From NCBI GenBank assembly GCA_031310005.1, contig CM062381.1, forward strand, positions 3,534,001-3,598,000: a stretch of 64,000 nt of DNA, read 5' to 3'. The notes under the pieces were generated by a model, which saw only the letters and a list, made by a program, of their open reading frames with translations, was not told where the DNA came from and did no database searches. Below are positions 43,644 to 54,874 of the stretch, piece by piece (positions within the stretch are counted from its first letter, which is position 1; each line of letters starts with the position of its first letter). Origin of the DNA: Dactylellina haptotyla (Eukaryota; Ascomycota; Orbiliomycetes; Orbiliales; Orbiliaceae). Position numbers and translations under genes: made by a program.

Positions 43644-44378
43644 ATGAAGCTCCTCTCTAGTATTATTCTTACTATTTCTCTGGCTACTCAGACCTTAGCA
43701 GCCCCTACCCCTGGTTTTATGCCCGATCAATCTCCTAATCCACTTGCCAGACGTAATACCCCAAATGCGCAAGGCACAAACAATGGTTATTTCTATTCGT
43801 TTTGGAGTGATGGTGGCGGAAGCACTACTTATACTAATGGCGCTGCCGGAAAGTATACTGTAACATGGAATGGTAGCGGAGATTTTACTTGTGGCAAAGG
43901 ATGGAATCCCGGGAGCGCTAGGTACTATAACCTTCTTTGTCCTTCCATTGTAACCGAACTGACCAAGGAAACCACGTTCAGGACCATCAACTTCTCGGGT
44001 AGTTACAGCGCAACAAGTTCCGGATCACTTGCAGTTTATGGCTGGACTACCAACCCACTTGTCGAATATTATATTATGGAGAATTGGGTCGGCTCCCCAT
44101 CTAGCGGTTTAACGTACAAAACCTCGTTCAGCTCGGACGGGGCGACATATAACGTTTACACTAATACACGCACCAACCAACCTTCCATTGTCGGCACTGC
44201 TACCTTCCAACAATACATCTCGATTCGCCAGTCTAAGCGTACAACTGGTTCTGTGAATACTGCAAACCACTTTAACAAATGGGCGAGTTTGGGGTTGCCT
44301 TTGGGTACCCATAACTACCAAATCATGTCGGTTGAATCATGGTCCGGCAGTGGATCCGCCTCCATTACTGTATCATAA
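43644..44378 (+). CDS. endo-1,4-beta-xylanase, glycoside hydrolase family 11
   Basis: Two exons: 43644-43921 and 43982-44378, giving 224 residues. A signal peptide (about 1-19) is followed by a propeptide ending in a Kex2-type ARR at 35-37; the mature enzyme is about 187 residues, the usual GH11 size. The beta-jelly-roll signatures are all present: [32 protein letters not shown] (joined across the intron) and [20 protein letters not shown], with the nucleophile E121. [41 protein letters not shown] and [15 protein letters not shown], with the acid/base E211, follow. It hydrolyses xylan outside the cell by a retaining mechanism. The intron is 60 nt and has no stop, so unspliced mRNA would add 20 residues in the fingers/B3-A5 region. 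No carbohydrate-binding module is attached. Confidence 0.93.
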   Translation: MKLLSSIILTISLATQTLAAPTPGFMPDQSPNPLARRNTPNAQGTNNGYFYSFWSDGGGSTTYTNGAAGKYTVTWNGSGDFTCGKGWNPGSARYYNLLCPSIVTELTKETTFRTINFSGSYSATSSGSLAVYGWTTNPLVEYYIMENWVGSPSSGLTYKTSFSSDGATYNVYTNTRTNQPSIVGTATFQQYISIRQSKRTTGSVNTANHFNKWASLGLPLGTHNYQIMSVESWSGSGSASITVS

Positions 44379-44888
44379 AGCACAGTAGTTTTCATTATGA
44401 GCTGAGCTCCTATTAAATTTCTTCACTTGTCATCGACTGAATTCATGAATTGTTCGATTATTTTTTGCTGCTTGGGATCTGGCGACAAGACGAATGTGTC
44501 ATCTATAGCGGCTGATTTGTATAATACTTTAAATTATATTCTAAAGACCCTGGCTGCTCATGCTCGGGGTTTATATTTATAAAATTTACTCTCATTGAAA
44601 ATATTTTCTACGTATACTGAGAATTTTGAAAGTTTTCCCATCGAATCTTAGGAATCCAATTTCGCCAACACAACAACATGACAGTTGTGTTGCAGCTTCC
44701 GTTTGTAGATGATTCCTAACATTTCGCACTAGTAACTAGTAATTTTGGGAATGAAACAAGACACTATGGGTTTGGGGTTGTATGTGACTGGAGTGAACTC
44801 TTTTGGGGATTTCTGGCTCAGCAAAGTCGGTGAATTGGGTTCGCGAAGCCTTCATCGACGTTTTGTTTACAAAACTAGGGAACATATT
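44379..44888. other. convergent intergenic region
   Basis: Lies between the xylanase (plus) and the F-box gene (minus), which end towards each other. AT-rich, probably both 3' UTRs; nothing else seen. Confidence 0.5.
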
Positions 44889-45745
44889 CTAGAATTCTTC
44901 GTCTCCGTTGTCTTCTTCTTCTTGACGAGATGTCTGTTCCCAAAACTGTTAGATTTTACCACGGAATCCCAAATAGTATACAGAAATGTTGAACATAATC
45001 AGATTTTAACACTTACTTGATATTTGACACAGCGTATTGCAAGTCCATACAGGTCGCCTTGCTGAATAGATTTTTCTTGCGAGGCTTTCGTCGCTTCTAG
45101 CAGGCCGATCATGAATTCTCTCACGTTGGTGTCTCTACCTCTTCTGAAACTGAATTCTACTTGACGTCCGGCAATGAGATGCTTCGTGCCGTCTGGTTCG
45201 ATGCGATGGGCGTATGCAAATAAGTATTGTTCCAGTGAATCGTAATCGTTCATGATTTGGTCGAACCATTGTCTGTCTCTGGGCGGGATGATTCTGGCAA
45301 AATACCGGTCGGTAGGTAATGGGGAAACTAAAGATTCATCGAGAAAAGGGCAGTCCGATATATCGACTATTTGACTTTCGAAGTGGTTCTGCTCGTCGGA
45401 CTCAATCGTAAAACGAAAATTTTTCACATCGTCCCCTTGAAGTGAAAGGGAAAGAAATGCGATACCATCGAGGATTTGGTGGATTCCCAGACCAGTAACT
45501 TCCCGGTTATCCAAAGACAACAAGTAGCGGTTACTTTTCAAAATGCCATTTTTCAAAACCCTCTTCCAAAGTTTACAAACCTGTGAGGCGGATATTTGGT
45601 CTCTGATGTGAAGGTACGACAAAGCTTTGATGAGAATTTCGTAGGGAAGTAAAAGAATGTGACTACCACCAGATTCCGAGAGGGAAGAAATCTGCTCGAG
45701 ACTGGAGAGCTCAATATTCTGGCTTGGCTCAGCCATTTTTGGCAT
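44889..45745 (-). CDS. F-box protein (257 aa), paralogue-like to the one at 40.9 kb
   Basis: Two exons on the minus strand: 45745-45017 and 44933-44889. The frame runs open past the donor, but a GTAAGT donor at 45016, a TCTAAC branch and a CAG acceptor at 44934 give a short second exon encoding TSRQEEEDNGDEEF, an acidic tail. The start at MPKMAEP is chosen because upstream codons (VYTHYYYFF) lack coding character. The F-box is at about residues 27-70 (ILLLPYEILIKALSYLHIRD; SASQVCKLWKRVLKNG). Further on, DISDCPFLDESLVSPLPT matches the CPMLDELVLSPF motif of the gene at 40.9 kb. The two share F-box plus CPxLDE plus C-terminal domain order, and probably derive from one ancestral F-box family. A role as SCF adaptor is inferred. 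Confidence 0.75.
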
Positions 45746-48700
45746 AGAAAGACTTTGTGGAGGGCTGTCGAAGATTAGGTATGAGTCGGGAAGTTTGGAA
45801 AACTTCAGAAAAAAATAATAATAGTGCGTATAGACTGAACGTTTATTTGTCAAAGAGAAGACTAAATTCGTAGTGTATAAAGCTCGAGGGACAGAACAGA
45901 AAGTCTTCCAGTCTGCTTTATAGATATCTCAGAATGTAATACGCTGTTGATTCATCAAATTGCGAATTGAAACTCGTAGGGAACTGCCAGTACACTGGTA
46001 GCGGTTAACGCTGACCAGTAGGAAACTGCAAGTCTGTTTAATCCGAGTACGACAGAAGCGGATTCCTATTTTCGCTGGTGGTTTGATGCGGCATATGATA
46101 CGATCTTTACGCCTTCCAACGACATGTAAGCAATAGTACTGCGTGATAAGTGGCAGACAGAGCTGCCTTGCTCTATGAGGTTGCAATTGATGCAGCGAGG
46201 TGCAGGAGCATGCAATATTTCGTCGCTATTTCATTGGAGCCTAGGTTCAGATCATTTCCTTCCGCCGTCATTCCTCAACATGAAATACTCATACATATTT
46301 AGTATCTGAGGTGTGTCGCTGTGGGTACATGATGAAAACAAAAAACGAAAACTAGTAAGTATTTGTGGTGATATGTAAGACAGTGAAATCAGCGAATTCC
46401 GGCAACTGTTGGATTTGAAGATGTAGTTTTACCAAGGATACGAAAAATTATAGACAAGGACGGAGTCTAGAGGAGAATTAAAAGAGAAAATGGCATTTTG
46501 AAAATCTCATAGCATGATGCTAGAATGTTGGATTTGAAAACTTAGCCATAGTATACTAGTAGCCAACCAAGGCTCTATAGAATCGGGGGGGCAGAACCTC
46601 CTAGCTATTCAGTCAATTTCAGGGAAACACATATAACTTTGATTCACGTGAAGTAATAGTATTCAAAGTTGCAAGAGAGCCAAGTTGGCATTTCATCGGG
46701 AGTTCAAAGCTACGAAGAATCACTTTAACCCTTTTCGCCAGTGCCGATATTCACCTGATCTCGCTTGGAACTTTGTCGAAAACTTGCATGTTCAGTCTCA
46801 AACCAAAGTTACCAAGGGTACCTAGCGTAAACAGCTTCTGGGATCTCACATAGCGGAGCTGACCGTCCGCATATAAAACCTTTAACTCCTGCTGTATTAT
46901 GCTGTGTCTGGAAAGATGTGCAGTCATACACTCTTTTCATCTTTTGCCTCTTCCCTTCTGAAGTCTGGTTGGCTTCTGTAGGATTGCACATGCGACTGCA
47001 CGAGAATTAATATAATTTCGAGTTTGGCAAACTAACTAGTTTTGATATAGAACGGTGGAAGCCAGAAACAGTTACAAGGAACATATTGGGGGTTACTGCT
47101 CAAAATGGTAGGTTGCATCAACAACCGAACTTATAAGCGATCATGGACCTCCTCAAGGCAGTATTATTTTAAATTAATTCGAGGAGCAGAAAATATTGTT
47201 ACCTATCTCCATCATCTTGAGCACTAAGGATTGCCCAAGGAGCTCGGTTCTCTGAAAATTAGGTAGAAAGAAGCAAGTGAGTGACCTCGCTGTCGCCCGA
47301 GTTCATGAAGTTCAAGAAAGCCGGTTGTGCTTACCGAGTCTACTCCATGAACAAAGATCCCAGCTGAATGCCTAAATCCTGGTAGATTGGTTTCGCTAAG
47401 TATACTTCACCTACTAGTTAGCTGTAGGAATCGCTCATTATCAGCTAAGAGCGTTCATGTCAACAAGGTGTGCTGCAGGCAATCGGGCTCGTCACGAGCA
47501 CATGTATGCATGGCCAGGCCATAGACAATCGGAATGCCCAAGTTCCGGTAGCGTTCTAAAGATATTTACTTTACAGGGCGATCGATAAGCGCTATAGTTA
47601 AAACTCAATCTTGGTTTGTTGCTAGTAAACCGATTCCATGGGATATTTTAGATCAGATGATCGATTTAGATGGCCTCATTGAGTGAGCAACATTGACCTA
47701 AAATACACTACCTCAACCATTCAAGCCTACGGCACATGCAGACTGTAGGGTAATATGGCATTGGCCATCGCCAAAGTATTGTGCCATAAACCCCGCTTCC
47801 ATGTGCGATTCTGATCACTCGGGTGTTAATAGGCATATCTAGATTCCTATTACAACCAGCATGTTCTCAAAACCGACTTAGTCGGAAACCCCACGTCTCT
47901 GCAACTCTCTCGTCGTAGGGGAGGTTTGGTATCATTGTATCATTTATATCACTACTTTAGAAGTCGGCCATGTTATAACGGTAAAGAACTGAAGTTCTCA
48001 CTTTCCGCAAAATTTTGACCAACCAAGAGAGGAATATTGGATTATGCAGAATGGTTTCTCATAAACTAGTCTGGTAAATTTTCACGGGACCAGGACGGCA
48101 TCTGGCTTGCGAGACAAGTGGAATAGTAAATACAGGTAAATTGTTGTCCGAATCTGTCTGGCATACCTGTACGTTGTCTCGTATGGGAGCTTCTATCCTA
48201 ATATTCAAACTATAAAGTATGAAAATTTCTCAGATACAAAATTTTATATTGAGAAGATCTCTCAGATGCCACACGGCTACTTTTGATCTGTCAACGCCGC
48301 CAAGAGGCTGGATCTGGGTCGAACACGCAGAGGACTAGTGTAACGAAACTAACGAAACTATTTCCCTATTGGAAATGCGAACTCGCGACCGCGATGAATA
48401 TGGCCATAAAATAGGCGGAACTAGACGAAGTTCGCGAAGGTAGATATGTTTGTGCGAACGTCGGAGCTTCGATTTAGCGCGATTCCTCCTTTGGATGAAA
48501 TGATGAAACTGGTTACAATGCCATCAAACCTCAGTTTTATGTTGGTTTTGGATGCTGAAACTCGGCCCTCAGCTACCGATGTATCAAGATCAGAACAGTA
48601 CCAAAACTTCTGTCGAATTTGCAGATGGTTACATTCAACGGACCGAGACCATACCAAAACTAAACTTCCTGCCTGCCAGGCCTTCGCGCGCCGCGTCTGG

Positions 48701-48827
48701 TTTACGAGACAATACCAGGCAGTAAGAACACAAAACCTCTACAAGATGAAGACGGAAATCAGGAACAGCAAAAATAAAGAGAAAAAAATATAATTCCTCA
48801 TTGAGAAGAGATTATTGGAAAGATTTG

Positions 48828-48918
48828 GGCTTGACCGTGGATCGAACACGGGGCCTCTCGCAGAATTGTATTGCTGATGCAACCCAAAGCGAGAATCATA
48901 CCACTAGACCATCAAGCC
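48828..48918 (-). tRNA. tRNA-Pro (anticodon TGG) with an intron
   Basis: On the minus strand the acceptor stem GGCTTGA pairs perfectly with TCAAGCC at the other end. The D arm contains TGGTCTAGTGG (A-box). The anticodon stem CTCGC/GCGAG encloses a loop TTTGGGT with anticodon TGG. A 20-nt intron (plus-strand 48863-48882) sits after position 37, the standard site for nuclear tRNA introns, and was removed to get this fold. The T arm is CCGTG/CACGG with TTCGATC (B-box). The mature tRNA is 71 nt plus CCA. Confidence 0.93.
48863..48882 (-). other. 20-nt intron of the tRNA-Pro gene
   Basis: Interrupts the anticodon loop one base 3' of the anticodon (after G37). Removal restores a canonical seven-base loop. 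Confidence 0.85.
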
Positions 48919-49853
48919 GTAGAACTGTGATGACGTCAGCTGAAGTTGGAATCTAAGTGAAAACTTCGGCATGGATATAGCAGATTTGGAGGCTATATAC
49001 AGCGCTACACGGACTTGTGCTCTATATCAACTGTCGAAATGGATCAAGATGTTGGTGTTGTATACAATTGTAGAAAGTATTTGCAGGGGTGCATCTTCGC
49101 ACATATGTTGAATATATATTAAGTAGATATACTAGATGCAATATACACATCACTAACATATACAAAAAAAACTTTAAATAATTCCCCTTCGGCAATCGTA
49201 ATAGCACCAATATCTAGCCCATTAACAGGTCTTAAAAGTTACCCACTGAGCTTGCAGCAAAGAAGCCCGTGTTGCTCCTAGCTTGAGCCCATCGTAAGGT
49301 GACTAAGCATCGCCCGCACGCACTGACGATACCCGGCCTAGTCCCACACCCAGCGACCGGATATCTCCAACTTCCGACTCCCGAGTCTGTCACCAAATCC
49401 ACCGTTTTCTAAATTAATTAACTAAACCCACACACGTGTACCCCGGGGGGCAGAAGCTCAAGCTTCCCCCAGGATGCTAGGAAAGCTCGGGGCCCACAGT
49501 TAGGATTTCTTTCGCGCCAGAGACCCCGCTCCCGGAACACAGCGGAAGCGGAATCGCTTCAGCTCACACCACCCCAGAACGCTAAAAAAAGAAGCCAGTT
49601 TATCGATACAAGGTGGCTTTTTGGGGACGGGCTCATTTCCCGGTTTACAATTGGATGCGGAGGAATTTGAAGAGGCTCAAATTAAAGGTTTTGTCGCACG
49701 CGAGGTTAACCTTTTCCATCTCGATCTGCAGGGTTCTTCTAGCTGGGAATTCGAACATGTTAAACATCTACGAAATTCAAGATCCTATGATTGATTTTCA
49801 ATTTACGAGCTTGAATTTTACAAGGGAACGCGCGCGTCTGACTTCAAATGAAT

Positions 49854-49873
49854 GAATTGAATTGAATTGAATG
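49854..49873. repeat. AATTG pentanucleotide repeat
   Basis: About four AATTG units in an AT-rich, gene-free stretch. Confidence 0.75.
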
Positions 49874-50526
49874 TTTTTTCTTCTCTTTTTTCTACCTAGC
49901 ACGCAAAATACTTGCCATCTGCATGCCACTCTTTTTTCTTTCTTTCTAAATCTTTTTTCTAAACATTCTAGCTATATAGACCAAATATATGTTCCGTGGG
50001 AGGAACCAAGAACCCTATCGTGACAAGCTCGTGGGGAAAGAGCAAACAAGTGTATCATGACAGCGGAAATTGTTTTTTTAAAAACCAACAAGAGCAAGTA
50101 AAAACACACTTAATGGGATTTCAAACAATGGTATATAGGGGTGGGACCCATTTGCAAAGTATAATGTCCAGCTGGCAGCGGCAGACTCAGGTCTGGATCG
50201 ATTGTGATATAAGCAAAAGCAAAACAGAAGGAACGATATAAAAACAACTTTCAAGGTGATCAGGCAAGGGAATTCGTAACCTATGCCCCGCATATCTGAG
50301 CGCGAAAAGAAAAAGAGAGAGAGAAAACCTTCTTTTGATTCTTCGAACGTAAAAACAGCAAAAGCAAACCGGGAAAAAAAAGAAGGAACAGGCTTTCGTC
50401 CATGTATATAAAAATGGTTGTAAGAGAAATGAGGAGAAAGCGAGATTGAACAAAACAGACGGACGAAAACAAAACCAAGGATATCTATAACAGTGGGGTT
50501 TTGGTCGCCTTCACCCGCATTTCTCT

Positions 50527-52318
50527 TTAACGATCATCACCTCCACAACCGATCTTGCTCTCCGCGAGCTTCTGAGCGGCCATAAATTGGCTCTGCCCAG
50601 TCTTGCCAGCGCTAAACACGTCTCGCAGAGGCGTGCCGTTAACCACCTCTCTCATTCTCCTCCTTGCAGCCGCGCTACCCATACTGCTTCCGCTCGCCTC
50701 GGCGAATACCTCCTGACCGAGTTTCAAATCGCCGTTAGCGACATCAAGCTCAATGCTGACTTCGTCAACTTCCTCTTCGATTTCATCGTCGCTTCGGTTA
50801 TCTTCTGCACCGGCGCCGGTGACGACTTTGATCGCAACGCGCATGATCAAGTAGAACCACATGCAAGTCAATCCCTGTAGGGCCCAGAGAAGAGTCGTGA
50901 ATCCGAACAGGATATTCGCGCTAAAGCAGACGGGTCCCTCGGGGTTGAGAAACATGCTGGAAGCGGATATCGAGGATTCATTAGCCGGGGATGAGCTACC
51001 GTCTTTCGTGAAGCATTCGTAAGGGATGATCTCGTGGGCGTCGGTATGGGCGGATATGATTACGTTGACGAAGAAGAAGTGGCGGCTGACGACCCAGGAG
51101 AGCAGGAAGAGCCCGAACATTGCGTCGCAGGTAGTTTGGAATTTAAGGTATTTGAGGATTTTGGCAGCCTACACAAGATTATAACAGCAACATATTAGCT
51201 CAGTGTCATTTTTATAGTAGAGTTGGGGGGACCTTGGACGTGACGTACGGGTAATAAAATGTCGCCGAAATCGAAGAGACACAAGATAACGTGTCCGATG
51301 CGGGTCATATGGTACATGTAGCTGCAGTAAACCAATATGCAGGTGATTATGTGGTGCGCAAACATCTGATAGTGGTCTTTTCTGCGTTCTTCGATGTGTA
51401 GGATGAAGATCTGCTGGATCCAACAGGCGAACTGGACGAGGTAGTAGACTTTGAACGTGCCCCCGAGGTCCCGGACTGGCCAATCGGTCCACATGTGGGG
51501 GAGATTAAACCAGTATTTGCTGTTGTACATTAATTTCTATTCCGTATAAATAATTGAATTAGCACGCGATTTCTGCTGCATTTCTTTTATTCAATTCTGC
51601 GCTTGTGGAAACGGGAGAAGGAACGGGAGAAGAGAACGTACAATGCCGACGCCAAAAGAAATCGTGTAATATGTCAGACTCCACATTTGCTCCGCAAACC
51701 TTACGGATCCCTTCTTCGACATACCCTGGGCCCGGGCCATCGGTCTGGCGACATAATCGACCAACAGGGCGCGTACGAGCGTGAGTAGGATGACCCAAAA
51801 GCCGACGATGTATGTATCGTCGGTACCCTTGCCGTATAGGCCTGTCTGCGGGTTATAGTAGCTCGGGACCCAGAATTTCGATGTCCAGCGGTGGAGATCA
51901 GAGTTGAGAGAGGATGAGAAATGGAGAGTTAGCAGGGTGGCGATGGGCATAGCGGAGAGACCTGTTGCGGAAGTGGAATATGTGTTAGCATGTGATATTC
52001 TGAAGATTTTCTGACCAGCGAGACAGCACAAAAAACGACAAATTCAAAGAAACAAAAGGAATAGAAATTGATGTTCCAGGTAGAGAGATACGTACTGATT
52101 TGGTGGTCCACGATGTACTGTGCGATCGAGGCCATGGTCAGCGGCTGAGAGATCTTTTCGGGCTGCGGTGTCCTTCGTCTGAGAGCACGTAGGCGGTTTG
52201 GGCCACCGTTCGCAGGACGGAGAGCCTGCCTGCTGCTCGAGGAACCGTTCACTGGCGATTTCCGACCCATTGGCGCCGGACCACTCTCAGTGGCGACTGC
52301 TGCTGATGAAGCACTCAT
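50527..52318 (-). CDS. lag1/lac1-like: ceramide synthase, Lag1/Lac1 family
   Basis: Four exons on the minus strand: 52318-52096, 51961-51642, 51536-51249, 51168-50527, giving 490 residues. The introns are 134, 105 and 80 nt and all use GTACGT donors in the first three exons. The enzyme N-acylates sphingoid bases with acyl-CoA in the ER membrane. The TRAM-LAG1-CLN8 domain is complete: an N-terminal hydrophobic anchor (MPIATLLTLHF), AEQMWSLTYYTISFGVGI, YWFNLPHMWTDWP, YYLVQFACWIQQIF, and the Lag1 motif with the catalytic His pair at about 242-243 (QMFAHHIITCILVYCSY). DFGDILLP and two further TM segments follow. The cytosolic tail is acidic (DDEIEEEVDEVSIELD), like the CK2-phosphorylated tails known in yeast Lag1/Lac1. 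The N-terminus is Ser/Pro-rich and cytosolic. Confidence 0.92.
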
Positions 52319-54874
52319 GCTATGGTCGTTTTTTCTTGCTCCGGTATAGTTTTTTTTTTGGTTGTGTCGTCGGCGTGCTTGGTACGGTTCTTGGGATTTT
52401 GTTGAGGTGGAGGTTCCCTTGCGGTTTTCCTCAGCCTAATATTGGGAGGAGAGGAGAACAGCTGGTTGGTTGGCGAGAAATGCGTTTCGTTTCCCAGCCG
52501 GAGAAGGAGCAAAGGCCTTTTCTATCCTCGAAGCGTATAAAAGGGGATGCCGAGGAAAGAGAAGAAGAAATTTACGAGAGGACCTGGATGAGTATTCAAC
52601 CAGTCAGTTAGGGAACCGCAAGTGAAGGTTTTCTTCCCTTTCGTTCAGGGTCAATTGGAACTGCAATTGGAAGCGATAGCAGGGAAATTAAGGCCGTGAA
52701 AGGGAGTAGCTACAACCACAACCACAGAAACAAGCGCTGCGGTTGCTGTGATCGCAAGGTGGTCTCCTGCTCAGGCGAGGACGAAAAGAGGGTTTCCTGA
52801 CCGGGGGGCACAGTGGCATTCACACTCTTTGACCACAAAATAAGATTGCACGGGGAGTGGGAGAGCGATAGAGATGAGAAGAGATGGGATCTTAAGAGAT
52901 GGCCCTGCTAATAACGGCGTACGCACTCCACTACAACTGGGAAAGCGAAGCTCCTGATCTTTAAGAGGCAGGCAGACCGAAGGATTCGAAGATCTAGAAG
53001 AGCCACTGTGAAGCAACAGGGTGTTCCGATGCCAATTGGACCCTCCGGAGTGCTAGCTCGCTGGCTAGTACATGTACCACGGAGCTACTGTATATGTATA
53101 TGCGTGCTTGCTTGTCCGCTTGCCTTCTCGCCCGTCCGGCAATGCATGCAATGCAATTGACCTGTCCGGAGCTGAACTGCGCTGCTTCCTCCTCCAACCT
53201 AGGCCGCTCTCTGTGTCTGCTTGCTTCGGCTGGCGGTGGTGGTGGACTTACCAGCTGTTAATATGTGCGGACCCTGGTCCAGCTCCTTCGCGCCACGGGG
53301 CTAGTAACTCGGGTCTAGTCCCTCCCTCAACAGGCTGGGTTGATCCGACGGCACCAAGGGAATCCAAAGCAACAACAGCATGGACAAGCGATACAGGGAA
53401 GTCACAGGACAGGACGGCGAAGCGGTGGAGGCGTTTGCGTCTTGAAAAGAATTCTCAAAAAAATATAGAGGGAATAAATTGTTTACCCAGTTCACGAGAC
53501 GAATACGAGCGGGAGAATTGGATTGGTCGAAACAAGAGGGAAACGATTGACTGAACTAGCAGATCCGGAAGCGTTGTTTCTTTTTTGACCGACAGCAAAA
53601 AGAATGCAGGATAAGTGAGAATGCGGGGGGAGAGAACGCGATTGTCGCTATCGGGATAGCTACAAAAGCTTAATGGGCGGAGAAGCAGAGAAAAGAGAAG
53701 AGGGGGGAGAGAGGAGAGGAGGGGAAGTTTGGAATAAGAAGGCAGGAGATGTTAAACTCTCACGGCATTGCATTGACAGAGGTTACGGTTACCTTCAAGC
53801 GTAGCTGCACCTGAGCGGCAAGAGCATGATATCGAGCCGACATGGCGTGCGGGTCCTCTTGCTCTCTGCCCGTCGTTTGGCCCGACCGCGAAACGGAATG
53901 CTCATGGAGGGTGTATGTATGTATGTATCATGTACGTTAACTGCATCTCCGTCACATTTCGATCGAAGGGTTCACGGTGCGGGTGTTTTGTGTGTGGGTT
54001 TTGGTTTTCTTGGTGTTCGCTCTGCCATCTCCGCTTCGGGAGTACGCATAGAACACAAAGAGAGAGAAAAGCTCGTTCGACTCAACATGAAAATCAGTCG
54101 GATCTGCCTTTTCGAGCTGTTTGTGTGCCGGTGTGGAGCTGGCTCGAGCTGTTCACGTTGACGATTTGATTGGCTGTTGATAAACCCTGGAAGTTGACCC
54201 GGCCATGGCACAGTTCAAGCTCCTTGCTTGAAAGTCTTAGCATTGGTGAGGGGAGAGCAGGTAATTGCGATTCCTCTGGTTGGCTGGAGCTCTCGATATC
54301 GACCGGTCTGCTTGTCTGGGGAGATAAGAGGCCGCCGGAGGAGTGTTGTGCTAATAGTCTCAGTAGTTTTGGCTAAAAGAGCGCGGAGATGAAGTTTACA
54401 CGATCAAGCCCGTAATTCGGCAGCTCGGGTCGATTGAAAGAAGGACAGCTTTAAGGCCATTAGGTAATAACGTGATATGTGGGACTAGCCAGATAAAAGG
54501 CATGCCGATAGATTCTTTTATTATATTTACAAACATGAGTCCCACCCTCCGCATGCCAAGCACAACCGTTGAAACGCCGAAAGCGAGAAAAAATGCACAG
54601 ACAATATAACCACCCTCCCAAAAAAAAGACACACAATCGTGATGAAAATTAAAAACTTTTGCAACATGAGAGATTAAAAAGAGTGGATACGAGTGTGCTG
54701 AGATCGAAGGAAGGAAAGACATGAAAGGAAGCGAGGGAGAAAGGATAATACGCCGGAGAACCATTGACCACACGCCAATCTACAAGCTCTATCAGGTATC
54801 GGAAAGAATAAGAACGCCCGATTCCACTGCCGCGAACAGATATAAAACAAAAAAAAGTCACCTCGATCTATCGT
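52319..54874. other. intergenic region, promoter side of ceramide synthase
   Basis: About 1.8 kb of mixed composition upstream of the ceramide synthase and the 3' flank of the Nse4 gene. Holds a GTAT microsatellite at 53913-53928. Purine-rich stretches near 53690-53730 mirror the CT-rich promoter of a minus-strand gene. No protein gene seen. Confidence 0.45.
53913..53928. repeat. GTAT microsatellite
   Basis: Four tandem GTAT units in the gene-free stretch upstream of the ceramide synthase gene. Confidence 0.75.

Larger units (their letters stand above)
45746..50526. other. gene-poor region with one tRNA gene
   Basis: Apart from the tRNA-Pro at 48828-48918 I see no gene. Short frames exist near 48446-48793 and 49613-49855 but lack protein-like composition. 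An AATTG repeat lies at 49854-49873. The last few hundred bases are the 3' UTR of the ceramide synthase gene. A decayed mobile element may be present in 46-48.4 kb, but no open frame or terminal repeat supports that. Confidence 0.45.

Noticed and set aside
46000-48400. Possible decayed transposon in the gene-poor stretch
   Set aside because: I could find no transposase-like frame, terminal repeats or target-site duplication by eye.
48446-48793. 115-codon plus-strand frame next to the tRNA gene
   Set aside because: Composition is not protein-like and the opposite strand is equally open in part.
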